From: Marsupella aquatica
Taxonomy: Eukaryota > Marchantiophyta
Assembly: GCA_973895155.1 (NCBI GenBank)
Contig: OZ316891.1
Location: 26,846,001-26,910,000 of the forward strand
Direction: 5' to 3'
Length of the DNA stretch: 64,000 bases
Shown: positions 16,009-27,622 of the stretch, one piece after another
How the letters are laid out: each line of letters starts with the position of its first letter
Position numbering within the stretch: the first letter of the stretch is position 1
Translations under genes and position numbers: made by a program
Notes under the pieces: model-generated
The model's database searches: none
What the model was told of the DNA's origin: nothing
The model's input: only the letters and a program-made list of their open reading frames with translations

Positions 16009-19000
16009 ATGGCCAGGATGGGATTCCAAATCCAAGTAGGAGCACAACCATCTGCGTTTCTGCCCTGGCTCCCAAGTGGCGGTGGTAGTGGAAGTGGAGC
16101 TGGTGTTTCTAGGACACGCCTACATCTGCCAGTGTCCAGAGCTGACTGCTCGCTGCGAAGACGAACAGTGAGACTGCAGCAGTCAAGTGGAGGCCTCCAA
16201 TTCAGTGTTTTCCGTCGAAAGGTTTCCAAACGCGGAGTTAAATTAGAGAGAATTGGATGCTCTGTTGCCCCAAGAAGCAAGCTGGAAGAATTGTCAACTG
16301 CCGAGGAGTTGGGTGAAAAGAAATTCTCGAAGGATTTCAATGAGGCAATCAGGGGCAGAGAGGAGAAGAAGTCATCATCTGTGGCTGCCGCAGATGAAGA
16401 GGGTAGTTCATTCAACTGGTTGGCACAATGGTATCCTGTGGCAGTGCTTAAGCACATGGACGAAAGGCAGCCCCATCCAGTGACCATACTGGGCAGAGAA
16501 TTGGTAATGTGGTGGGATCGATCCGGTGCCCAATGGCAAGTGTTTGCAGATGCTTGTCCCCACAGACTGGCACCCCTTTCGGAAGGGAGAATCAACGAGC
16601 AAGGGCACTTGCAATGCTCATATCACGGCTGGTCATTCGCTCCTTCCTCTGGTGCCTGCACCTTGATTCCTCAAGCCACCAAAGATCAATTCGAGGTCAG
16701 TTCGCGCAGAATTTGGGCTGAACTCGAAAAATTGCAAAGAAGCTGACACGGTCATATTTTTGCTAGCTTAGCAGTATTTGTCACAGTTGCATTTGATGCT
16801 TGTTTTACCGTCGGAGAGAACGCTCCAAACCTCTCCCAGGACATATTTTGTGTTGAAAAGGCAATAACAATCGACACAAATCCTTATGGTTTTCGTTTCC
16901 AAACGTAAATGTTGGGGTTAGTCAATTAAGGACGTCTATACGTTGGGTCAGTTGGCGAACCCCAATTAAGGACATGAAAACAAATTGATTTTACAACAAC
17001 GGAAGGCTGCCAGTTCTGCTGTCTCATGCTGGGATATGAATAGAAGTCTTCTTCGCAGTTTGCATGTTGCATGTTGCACATACTTCTGCTGGGTGGGTGA
17101 GAACTCATCCTTGGACTGCACGCACTAGAACACTTACTGACAGCTTCTTGGATTTCTTGCGGTTTTGAATTCAGAAGAGAAATTTGAAGCGGTCTTGCGC
17201 AGTGGTTTACCCCTCAAAGGAACAACAGGGCGTTTTGTGGGTTTACATGGACTCCTCTGTAGGTGCAGAAGAACTTTCTGGGTTGTCCCCTCCTTTTATC
17301 CCAGTGCTGAGCGATCCTGATTTTGTCTACGACTTGGGTATGAGCGATTTGCCTTACAGGTATGTTGCAAGTTAAGAACCAATACAGCTTGACTCCTGTG
17401 CTTAAAACAGGAATTCAATTCTTGCAGTCACAATTTCCCATAAGTTGTGCTAAACGGCTTTCATTCAACGTTTGTGTTTCAGTAAAAACTGTCTCCAAGA
17501 CGAGTATCGAAACTTCTCCCATGCCTGACTTACCAGGTCTGAAATTTTTGCCTTGTGATTGCCAGCTATGAGATTCTCAACGAGGACCTTTTTGATCCTG
17601 CCCATGTTCACTTTGCTCATCACGGGATCCAGGTGAGCTCGTCATACTAGCTTTCTGATCTTGAGGAATGTAACTCGCTAAGCCAAGGAATCTACTCTGT
17701 CAATGGTTTCTTGAAGCGACGTGCCTCATTTGCAGTAATTGCTATTTTCTCCTCTTTTCTTAACTTTCTACCCTGATGATCGATGGTGTGTGTAAATAAA
17801 TTAGTTCCTCTCCATTGAAGTGAAGCAACTGTTGGGACCCGGAGTAAAAGGGTAATTCATCTGGCAGATGAATGTCCACACAAGTTGAGAGCTTTCTCGT
17901 GCAACATTTGCAGGGAAGGCGAGAAAATGCAAAGCCCTTGGACTTCCGAGTGGAAGGTATTGAAAGTACAGGTTTTCGGGGAAGGAAGGATGGCGAACAA
18001 ACGTTCAATTTTACTGCTCCTTGTGTGTCAACGATGGATTTTACTCTGCCACCTCCAAGTCCGGTATGCCAAGTGTCTAGCCAAGCAGTTGAATGAACCT
18101 ACATTCACTTGTTTCTGACTTCGGCCATAGCAAACAGCAAAAATGATTAGATCTATTTCACGCGAGAAATGTCTAGGCGCCATCAGCTCACATCCTCTGA
18201 GCATAGAATATGTGAAGGAAAATGAGATGTCTGAGTTCATGAAGTGAGTGGTCGTGTTGCACCTTTTGCAGGCAAAGGGACATCCTTGGGCCTTGAAGCT
18301 TCGAGAATTTATCATCTCAAAGGGATCTGCAGGCGAAGGTTCGAAGAGGCAAATTTCACTTGTATTTTTTTCTGTACCAACGTCGCCAGAAAGGAGCAGA
18401 CTTTTCTTTGCTTTCCCGAGGAATTTTGCAAAGGCTGTACATAATTGGACTCCCAAATGGTGCAATCATGTAGTGAACATGACTGTTTTTGATTCTGATA
18501 CGGTGTTACTGCATCTCTTGGTAATTCTTACCCCGTCATTTGGGTGATTCTGCTTGTAGGAAACTGATGCATAGAATGAGCTTTTTTGTAAAGCACACAT
18601 GCGGATGCATTTATGAAGGTTCAGGCAGATGCATAGAATGGGCTGTTGTTGTGAATCAAGTAGGTCCTGCGCCATATCTTCATTGCCCAGTGGAAACTCA
18701 ACGCTTCTTACAGACGACAGAGCTTTTTCCAGACGACAGAGCTTTTTCCATCTGACCACTCAAAAGGCCGGAAACTACAAGAAGCAGTTCCTTTTGGTTC
18801 CTTGAAGATCACATTTTTGCCGGTGGTTCTAGGCAAAACGAGTATGATGCAGAACCGCGTTATTTTGCTGGGTTTCACTTGGAACGATTCCAACGGACCC
18901 TGTTAATTGAAAAGAGTCTAATCTTATCTCCTTACCTTCGCTCAGGAACGTCGATTGGAAGACAGAGGTGGTGTGGAAAATATTGGAAAGCTTTATTACT

Positions 19001-19744
19001 GCCCCACTGCGTCGGATGAATTTGTAATCTCATTCCGAAGATGGATGGAGAGGTTTGGAGGTCGCGTACCTGACTTTGGACCTAAGCCAGCTAATCGACT
19101 GCAACCCAGTGTGACAAAAAGGGTATTACTTGACAGGTATGGATAATTCTATGAACTGGACTCCGAATTGTTTTTTGTGGCATTTGTACTCACTCGTACC
19201 CATTTAAGACTTCTTGTGTGACATCAAGTCTCTTTTCTTTGCCTCCCTTCTGGCACCCTGCCAGAAGCTATCTTGAGTGAGCACGGTGACAAGATTCCAG
19301 AATATTCTTGGCTTTGTTAGCTCATAGTAGTTGAGATGTGGTGTTCGTTTGGAGACACCTCATTTTTGGGTAAATTGGCGTTAACTTTGGAAGGACCTAA
19401 CTTGCTTAGTGATTAGGTAGGTTGAGGATACACGAAAGTGTGAATGTTAATACTGGGACAGTTCCTCTTTGTGATGCAGGCAAAAGTTACATATTGCGGG
19501 CTGTACCTATTGCTCTGGCGCGTATCGAAACTTTAAGTTATTAGAATCAGTGCTTCGCGTTTTGCCTTTCGTATTGATTGGGTTGGTTGCCGCATCAAAT
19601 TCAAGGGCACTGCGTGGCATAAATGGCTTCAGCGTACCTCTTCTTTCTATAGCTTTTATCAGTTTTTTAGCTTCCCGGTGGTTGCAAAATTGGATCAAGG
19701 AAACCTTTGAATTTCTCGACTATAATCACGCACTTGTAAAGTAA
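16009..19744 (+). CDS. PAO: Pheophorbide a oxygenase (Rieske non-haem oxygenase)
   Basis: Chloroplast-envelope, ferredoxin-dependent oxygenase that opens the macrocycle of pheophorbide a in chlorophyll breakdown. Seven exons keep frame: 16009-16695, 17175-17359, 17566-17632, 17914-18063, 18272-18520, 18946-19136, 19480-19744, giving 597 aa. Residues 1 to ~130 form a basic, Ser-rich, long plastid-targeting region. The Rieske cluster is C183-x-H185 and C203-x2-H206. The mononuclear iron motif E297-x3-D301-x2-H304-x4-H309 is in exon 3. Exon 7 has C518-x2-C521, the redox CxxC shared by PAO, TIC55 and PTC52, followed by two hydrophobic segments for membrane anchoring. Segments around CSYHGWSF, FDPAHVHFAHH and the C-terminal CxxC-GAY fit PAO better than PTC52, TIC55 or CAO. 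A paralogue with a shifted substrate cannot be excluded. Confidence 0.92.
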
Positions 19745-21147
19745 ATTTGAGGTTTATAAGCAAAGCTATTAAGCTTTATGTATTTGGGGAGTCAATCTTC
19801 AAATCCAGTATTCCAGAGGATATATGGCAACGATAAAGACCAATGTGCTCATGGTAGCTTTGATCCATGGCTCTGATCTATGGCAGAAGGTCTGTACCTA
19901 TCAGCTTCCAAGTCACATCTGAAATGGAAATCCTCCTTGCTTGCGACTGTAATCTTCAGATAGCAACTGAAGCAAAAACCTTGCTATTGTCATCCTTATC
20001 TAGCAAATCTCCACTCCACCGGTTACGGATCCATCTAGAGGTGATCCTTTAGCAGGGTGAAGAACCAATCCATCTGCCTCTGTGTAGATGCGGATAAATC
20101 GTGGGCAATTGTGAGTTTTCTTTTGTGCCCGATCTATAATTGTCATGGCGTCTCGATTATCTGGCACACTGTTTTCAGAAGAACCCAATGAATTTGAAGT
20201 CGTGTAAGTACTGCGTTCATCCCTCTGAACCGCCTCACGTCATTCGTATCGTTCGTGAGTGCATTGCTAAATTGGCACATATCATTCGTTCGTCAGTGCA
20301 GTTTGTGAGTGCTGTAGCGCATCGTTTCGTTGAGCAAACCTTGAAGAACTTGCAGCTGTGATTGACAGCTACCTTCGCCGTTCGTTCCATTCGGGCATTT
20401 GATCCCTCCTGTGGGTGCATTTAGAATTGAGTTGAGTTTAGGTGAGGCGCGCATTTAGAATTGAGTTCAGTAGTTTAGGTGAGGGGAGTGTTAGAATTGA
20501 GTTGAGTTGAGTTTAGGTGAGGGGAGTGGAGTGAAGCTCGGATCGTATGTAGTCCCCTGATGACTAAAATAGTACTTGCAATTAAACTCCTATCAGTATT
20601 TAAAATACCTCCACTCCATATAAAAAGAGAATTGTCCAAAACTTTTCAATTTTTCACATTTTACTCTAGAGTGAGACCTTGCTCCACAATCTCAGGAAAA
20701 AGTAACTAAAAATGGTGCAAAACTTTTCACTTTTTCACATTTTATTCTAGAGTGAGAGCTTGCTCCACAATTTCAGGAAAAAGGAACTAAAAATGGTGAA
20801 AGCTGGTGGTTCTAGGTTTTGACATGGACAGTGGCACTTTAAACTAAACATCCACTATTACCTTATTGAGTATGTACAATACTTCCTTGCATGGATTATT
20901 CAGCCTTAGAATGTCATTTATGGTATTTGTACAATTTGTTGCCCGAGTGACAAAGGCTTGTCTGATCCCAACTTTTGGGTGGGTTGGTGTAAAAAGCTTT
21001 TGCCCATGGTGAGCTTCAAACCCACAACCTCTGCCTTCCCACTCAGCTCAGTTGCCCTTATGCCCTCAGTCTGTTGATAAAAAAGAAGGATCCATTTATT
21101 TTGATAATGAACATCCTGCCCGGGAAGCATCTGGCAGGCAGGGGGTA
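19745..21147. other. Intergenic with short tandem duplications
   Basis: No gene seen. At 20445-20530 a unit around 'tttagaattgagttgagtttaggtg' is repeated about three times. At about 20635-20800 an ~80-bp unit beginning 'aaaacttttca' occurs twice. At about 20920-21075 a minus-strand stretch has an A-box-like (AGCTGAGTGGG) and a B-box-like (GGGTTTGAAGC) sequence, which may be a decayed tRNA-derived SINE. Confidence 0.5.
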
Positions 21148-21180
21148 CAGAGTCATTAATGACTTTCCAGGGACCCGTAG

Positions 21181-21650
21181 CCCTGAATCATGGATCATGG
21201 AGGGAGGACCAGTTGTGGGGATTCTGTACATAAGCTGCCATGGATAGCAATTTTCAATCAGCCACCGCCCTGAACCCTGAATCATGGATCATGGAGGGAG
21301 GACCAGTTGTGGGGATTCTGTACATAAGCTGCCATGGATAGCAATTTTCAATCAGCCACCGCCCTGAACCCTGAATCATGGATCATGGAGGGAGGACCAG
21401 TTGTGGGGATTCTGTACACAAGCTGCCATGGATAGCAATTTTCAATCAGCCACCGCCCTGAACCCTGAATCATGGATCATGGAGGGAGGACCAGTTGTGG
21501 GGATTCTGTACACAAGCTGCCATGGATAGCAATTTTCAATCAGCCACCGCCCTGAACCCTGAATCATGGATCATGGAGGGAGGACCAGTTGTGAGGATTC
21601 TGTACATAAGCTGCCATAGATAGCAATTTCCAATCAGCCACCGCCCTGAA
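21181..21650. repeat. Five-unit 94-bp tandem array
   Basis: Five nearly identical 94-bp units begin with CCCTGAATCATGGATCATGG at 21181, 21275, 21369, 21463 and 21557. A single related unit occurs in inverted orientation near 43285-43370, so this array is a local amplification of part of the dispersed repeat that was later split by the Mutator-like element. A further direct partial copy of the array's leading edge lies at about 36618-36665. Confidence 0.93.
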
Positions 21651-21784
21651 CGGAAGCCAAGTATTGCTCCAAAGTGTCCCAAGATCAGGGCACCAATTGA
21701 GACTTAGTCTAGCCCACTTGGATGTGGCTTTGTGTGTCCTTCCTGGCTTGCCCTTGAGGTTTCCAAAGGTGTGAGGTGCTGGTG
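21651..21784 (+). repeat. Left half of dispersed repeat R, ending in 10-bp target duplication
   Basis: This segment is close to the reverse complement of 43150-43285. It stops at the junction with the Mutator-like element and the homology resumes at 36441. The last ten bases, GGTGCTGGTG (21775-21784), are repeated exactly at 36441-36450 on the far side of the element. Confidence 0.9.
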
Positions 21785-21868
21785 GAGTTATATGCTTGAT
21801 GGGCCCTCTACGGAACCTTTCTTACCTGATGGGCCCCTTGGAACTTTTTTTACCCAATAGGCCCCCTG
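21785..21868 (+). repeat. Left terminal inverted repeat of the MULE
   Basis: It matches the reverse complement of 36357-36440. Internally it is built of direct sub-repeats of about 27-31 bp: TGATGGGCCC-type cores occur near 21798 and 21828, with a weaker one (AATAGGCCCC) near 21855, each preceding a GGAAC-T-rich-TTAC stretch. Confidence 0.9.
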
Positions 21869-22082
21869 TCAGTATTTTTCGTCAGAAGTTCTTATCATGG
21901 GCACTATAACGGGATTTTCCGCCTTGCAGTGACCAACCACGTTTTTAAAAAAGACTATGGTCAACCATGACTCCAGGCAAACTGCACAGTCAGACCGTGC
22001 GGTCCCTGCATGGTCGATCGACAAACCACGGAAATTATCCGGGACAAACCGCGAAAAGCCGCCGCTGCCAAAACTGCGATGT

Positions 22083-22335
22083 GAAGACAATATTCATTAT
22101 GTCTTCGGATTCGCAATTTTACCAATGGCTGGGTAGTCATGACGTTTGCTTGTATGGGTTTTTTGCTGAGTCAACATCCTGCAGGAGAAACACGTGAAAC
22201 CGCGGACACGAAGTGGGAGAAACAAAGAAATATGTGGGAGAAACACGTGAAACCGGGGACATGAAGTGGGAGAACCACGAAAAGCCGTCGCCGCTGCCCA
22301 AGCCGCGACTTGAATACAATATGGATTATGTATTC
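22083..22335. promoter_or_regulatory. Left subterminal 24-bp palindromes (two)
   Basis: GAAGACA-N10-TGTCTTC lies at 22083-22106 and GAATACA-N10-TGTATTC at 22312-22335, about 300 and 530 bp inside the left end. The right end has the same 24-bp layout at 36143-36166. Such placement would suit transposase-binding sites, but that is inference. The short 'gtgggagaaacacgtgaaacc' phrase is also repeated between them (about 22188-22275). Confidence 0.7.
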
Positions 22336-22507
22336 AAATTGAAATTTTTACCGTATCGCAGGGTCGTCATTAGGTTTGGTTTTCACACGGTGCACACGGG
22401 TTTTTCACGATGTTTTCATGTGCGGCTGACAGCGTAAGTGCGGAGTACCTGCGGAGTACCTCCAAATGTGCACAGTGAATATTGAAGTCCAATGATCACA
22501 GTCTCCT

Positions 22508-25500
22508 ATGACAATGAACATGTCAGGTGCAGATGAAGAGGATAATGAAGCAGTGCAAGTGCATCTCTGGCGTAGAGGGGACGTATGCGATGTGGACATC
22601 CCGGAAGCTGACAGACCGCCACCTCAAGAGAGTCCATGTTTTGGAAGGAGAAAGAGACCCGCCTCAAACTTGGCAGCAATTCTGGAAGGGAAGAGTCCTG
22701 AGCAAGGTGAGAATTTGGTTTGCTGAAATGTGGGGGTATACTTGTTGTGGGCATTGGGCCTGAATGCCATCTCACGGCGCACTTGTTATGAAATTAATAG
22801 AACCTTGTGCGATGGAGGAAACACCTGATAAATGACTCCAATGCATTTTGGCTCCAATCTACAAGCTTTTGTTATCTTCCATGAAGATCTGTCTTCCTTG
22901 TCATTCAATTGTCAATATGGATCAATATTTATTTAAACTCATGGAATGCTTCTCTGGACTGTTTCTCTGGACTGTGGATTCAATTGATTTGGTCTTCTAT
23001 TGCTGCCTAGTACCTATATTGCCTGTATCGCAAAAGAATTGGCTTCCTGGATTGGAGAAGCATTTTTAGACAGAAATCATTATGTCTTCACATAATTTCG
23101 TGTCCAGATTATCGTTTTCCAAGGTGAGAATTTGGTTTGCTGAAATGTGGGGGTGCACTTGTTGTTTACTATGCCTGAATGCCATCGCCGCACTTGTTAT
23201 GAAATTAGCAACCTGGATTGGAGAAGCATTTTTAGACACAAATCATTATGTCTTCAAATTATTTCGTGTCCAGATTATCGTTTTCCTTGAATGAACTATC
23301 CTTGAGTGAGTGTATTGAACTAATTGTACCTCTATTGTTTCTGGACTTTGGAAGCATTAGCCTGATTTCATTTCATCTTCTATCCCTACACAATAATGGA
23401 TTTATAGATATGTCCCCAAATAAGTCATAAGGTGTAGTGTCTGTGGACTGTAGAAGTATGTGTAGACGTTAATAATGTTGTCTTCACACTGTATGTACAA
23501 CATCGCTTGCAGTGGAAGCAGAGGCAGCCAGAATTCGCTTGGGCGAGCGATTCAGTGATTTTGAACAGTTTGGCCGTTGCTTAGATTCATGGGCTATCAT
23601 GAATGGCCGTGTGGTTTCCAGATATAAAAGTAAAGGAAGCTTTCGAACTAGAGTGTGTCGATTTAGCAATCCTGTAAGAAAATCTTCCAGGATTCCACCT
23701 ACTCCAGGAGACTGCAATGGTGGTTTGGTAGCTGAAGATGCTGCTGATGATGATGATGATGATCAAGGTGAAGGCCAACATGATCGCCAAGATGAAGAGG
23801 AAGAGGAATCTGAAGATGAGCTCTTTTGGCACTATGATAGTCGATACGGGGAGTACACTGGCTTCCGTGACAAAGGTTCAGGGAAGTCTAAAACTAAGGG
23901 TCTTGCTCAGAGTCTAAATCCACATGCACAGTCTATACTCACAGCAGAACAGGTAAGTGCTCACGTGCTTTCACCAATTCTGGCAACTATCCCTTGTTGC
24001 CTTTTCAGTATTTTTGACAATGGGTGTCTTTGGACATTGTGTAGGTGGAAGACATTGAATTTGAGAAGGCTATACTATAGATGACAGGATCCCAAAAGCA
24101 AGTTCGTGCTCCTCTTGGAGACCTTCATCCAAACAATTTGCTGAGCAAGCAACCGAGAGTCACCGCCACACTCCCACCAGCCTTGGGAGTCCTCACAAGC
24201 AGACCTACAGCAATCATCAAGCATACTAGTGTTTGGTTGCCTGGCAGGAAATCAGGCAACAAATCAGCAACTGGAGCATGTGGGGAGATGTCCAGATTCA
24301 GGCCGCCTGAATCTTATGATGAAGAAGGTGTTGATACTTCTTTGTCTTGCCCATTTCGAGTTCGTTGTCATCGGCAAGCAGAAACAGGGGCCCATGTGAT
24401 CACAGTGTGTGATCTCAAACACACTTGTGCAGCGTCAAAACACAAATGGAGAGGCCCAACACAGAAGTTGATTTGGTTGGGTGATACCTTGGCTCCAAGA
24501 GTAACACGAAATTTGAAAGTGCCAGTGAAAGAATTACTAAATGGCTTCCAGGGGGACTACAAGAAGAGTACCACTTACCACCAGATGTGGCGGGCTAAGG
24601 ACTATATTAAACATATTCACCTTGGTGGACAGGAGGACACGTTCAGAATGATACCGGCACTCATTGCTAGGTTGAGGGAGGCTGACCCTGCTTGCATTGC
24701 AGAGTGGTCTCCTATGGAAGACTCTAACATTTTCTGTAGAGCTTTTATTTGCCCATCGGCTACAAGGAAAGCTCTCCAATTCGTTCAGCCGTTGATTTCG
24801 CTTGATGCCTGTCACACCAAGAACAGAAAGTACCCCACTCAACTCTTCTTGGCAACATGCTTAGATGGCAATGCACAGAATTTCATACTTTGTTATGCAG
24901 TTGCTCCAGTGGAGAACACTGAGAATTGGATTTGGTTTCTTCAACTAGTTGATAGAGCCCTCTATGGCATTGAATCCACAATCATGCCAATCATATCAGA
25001 TCGCCAGAAGGGTCTGGTTGCTGCAGTTAGAGAAGTATGGCCAGGTAAGATCCATGCAGCTTGTGCCAATCACTTGAGGGCAAATGTCAAGACCAGGCAT
25101 GGCAGAACAGCGGCTAATATATTCATTGGTTGCATTTATGCAAACGACATAATTCAGTGAGCATTACATACCTTTCCTTTCATTTCTCAATTGCCTGTTG
25201 TAAGACATTCAATACACTATATATATACATAATGATGAATGTCTTCACTGCGATTCACAATACATATACATAATGATGAATGTCTTCACTGCGATTCACA
25301 ATACATATACATAATGATGTATGTCTTCTATGTGCCTCTATATGGGTGTGTACTGAATGCTTCAGTACACAAATGTGCATACATTTAATGATGAATGTCT
25401 TCTGTGTGCCTTTGTATGGATGGCTTGTCAATGTTTTTAGTACAGAAGTGTGCATACATAATGATGAATGTCTTCTCTTTGCTCAGTACATTAGATGTAG

Positions 25501-26991
25501 ACAAGATTATTTGTCTTCTCTCTACTATTGTAACCGTCTGGTGTCCCCTCTGTGGCGGTATAACAGGTATGAATCTTCTTTGAGGCGGCTATCCAGTGCC
25601 GTACATTCAAGTAAGTCAGATGATGCTGTAAACTACATCAGAACTTTTGATGTTAGACAGTACTCTCGGATGGCCTTCCCACTTCCACGGATGGGCAAGG
25701 TTACAAGTAACCCTTGTGAGCAAGCTAATTCAGGGTTATTGCCATTTCGGGAATTTGCCCTTTTCAAGTTATTAGTTCAACTTTGGATTTACATGCAGCA
25801 GAAGCTTAAAGACAGGAGAACAACAGCACTTGCTAGACAGGAAGCATTGACAATTCCAGCCCTCATCAGATACAACAACAACTTGAAAACTTTTGGTCAA
25901 TGGCAGGTAAACATTTCAAATCTGACTTTCAAATCTGACTTGTACTAGTGTGGTAAGGTTCAATGTCTCGATCTCAATGTCTGGTGACATTCAGTAATCA
26001 AACAATTGACATGGGCAGGTGTTTGATGATGGACAATCCACTGCAAAAGTACAAACAACATCCGGCAGTGAAGAGTATCTTGTGTCCCTAGCACCCAAGA
26101 AATCTTGCTCATGTTTTGAACTACAAGAAATGGTGTGGCCATGTGAGCACATCATGGCATGGGATGACCAGGAAGGGCGGAACCCATCTGCACATTTTCA
26201 TAGGTGTTGGCGAACAGGTTCATTGCTTGCTTTGTATGATGAGGTCATGCCTAGCTTTGTTGTAAGTGACCTTCAGTTGAGTCCTAATTGTGCCCCTCCA
26301 GAGGTTGCTATGAAAAGGGGTCGTCATAGGATAGTTCGATTCCAGCAAGGTGATCGAGGTACAAGGCATGGACCCAGGGCTATTAGAGAAGGAGAAGATG
26401 TGGTTTACAACACCTCAGGAGAACGTTTCTTGAGGTACCCAGTGTTTGATGACCCCAACAGGGTGGAACCATTTTCCCGGTGCAAACACTTATGCTGGAC
26501 TTCCAGGGATTCAAATTCAGCCACGTAAGAAGAAGCTGCGCCAGTATATCGGCAAGTGTAGGTGCTCCAATTGTGGAGAAGCTGGACACAACAGAAGGAC
26601 TTGTCCCAAAATTGCAGAGGTACAGGATTCCTCAATAAACCACTAAGTTCATTGTTGAGTTTATTACTGATTGTGCGGGTGGGTAATGCTTCGCTTTTGT
26701 TACCATTTCATTGTGCAGGTGGATAATGCTGGTTCACATACATATCATACTCAGTGGTCACCTCTTCCAGGAGAAGACCTGGTGGCAACTGAATATTTTA
26801 TTCCTTCTACAGCACCAAGCACAGGCATTGGTCCAGACAGCACAATTGCAACAAGACATGATGATCCTTTTCACTCTTACAATGGACCCCCTGAAAACAT
26901 GCAACGATACTTAGAGTTGGCAGAGGAGGTTGCCATGGAGTGCCGAGGCTTTGGATCACAGTATCAGGAAGATATCACTTCATTTGACTAG
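22508..26991 (+). CDS. MULE transposase (mudrA-like), multi-exon, probably disrupted
   Basis: DDE-type transposase expected to bind and cut the element's ends. Proposed exons: 22508-22706, 23513-23952, ~24045 (or 24081) to ~25120, an uncertain junction to ~25570-25905, 26019-26619, 26719-26991. Exon 2 begins with a DNA-binding-like stretch (FSDFEQFGRCLDSWAIMNGR) and an acidic run. Exon 3 has a second DNA-binding-like region (FRPPESYDEEG...CPFRVRCHRQ) and the MULE core (LISLDACHTKNRKYPTQLF, then IMPIISDRQKGLVAA and HAACANHL). Later come FPLPRMGKVTSNPCEQANS, a SWIM finger (C-S-C-x9-C-E-H near 26106-26150) and a CCHC knuckle (CSNCGEAGHNRRTC near 26565). A +1 shift at the T-run 26472-26475 separates the SWIM and knuckle frames. 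An in-frame TAG at 24078 is avoided only if the AG just before 24081 is the acceptor. Confidence 0.85.
25228..25475 (+). repeat. 41-bp tandem repeat inside the transposase gene
   Basis: Three units of exactly 41 bp start with CATAATGATG at 25228, 25269 and 25310. Two degenerate units follow near 25381 and 25456. Each contains TGTCTTC, one arm of the element-wide palindrome. The array probably lies in an intron, between the HAACANHL region and the next coding block. Confidence 0.85.
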
Positions 26992-27622
26992 TACTTCATT
27001 TGACTAACTGTACTTCATGATATGGAACAAACAACTGCTTTGGTTGTGCCCTCAAGAATAGTTAACATAGAGCTAACTGGCATTTCAGTGTTCGTGTGAT
27101 CGCATTTTTTGAAGACATTTTTCATGTTGTCTTCAGTGTTCAAAAAATGATCTTGTTATTTGAAGACATTTTTCATGTTGTCTTTAGTGTTCAAAAAATG
27201 AATGAGTTACTTGAAGACATATTTCATGTTGTCTTCAGTGTTCAAAACATGATCGAGTTACTTGAAGACATTTTTCATGTTGTCTTCACGTGCACTTTTG
27301 GATCCTATGTCGACGGTGCGATATTAGGGTGACCGTTGCGGGGTTTAGGGCGTCCTTAAACCGTCCCCCTGAGGTAAACCTGTTTCAAGCGCGACGTAGC
27401 ATGCAGCGTAGCCCATTTGCAACGTCGTGCAAGCGGGAGAGGGGAGCAGAGAGCAGACCATTGAGCAACTTCAGAGGATAGCAGAGAGTAGTCGATTGAG
27501 CACACTTCGGAACAATGGCAAAGGCGAATGCTGACTTTTTGGTTTGATTGTTGTGGGCATTGGGCTTTGGTGTATGGAACATCTTGGCAATTCTCAGTTA
27601 CATTTTCTTTGCCATCCATTGT
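26992..27622. other. Spacer between the two plus-strand MULE genes, with 51-bp array
   Basis: It holds the 3' end of the transposase gene and the putative promoter or first exon of the hybrid-binding gene. Its main content is the 51-bp array listed separately. The stretch 27300-27540 is GC-richer and could include an upstream non-coding or coding exon of the next gene, but no splice model could be supported. Confidence 0.5.
27085..27290 (+). repeat. 51-bp tandem array of palindromes
   Basis: GAAGAC starts at 27111, 27162, 27213 and 27264, an exact 51-bp period. Each unit holds a full 24-bp palindrome (arms GAAGACA and TGTCTTC or TGTCTTT), then AGTGTTCAAAAAATGA-like sequence. Because 51 is a multiple of three the array stays open in one frame (repeating EDIFHVVFSVQ), but nothing else supports translation. 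Confidence 0.9.

Noticed and set aside
20920-21075. A second tRNA-derived SINE on the minus strand
   Set aside because: The A-box and B-box likeness is weak and there is no clear tail, so it is only mentioned within the intergenic entry.
25040-25046. Strong donor-like CAG|GTAAGA inside the transposase core
   Set aside because: The sequence downstream (HAACANHL region) is clearly conserved transposase coding, so the site is unlikely to be used.
27096-27332. Open frame encoding a repeating 17-residue peptide over the 51-bp array
   Set aside because: It is open only because 51 is divisible by three; there is no start context, splice support or family.
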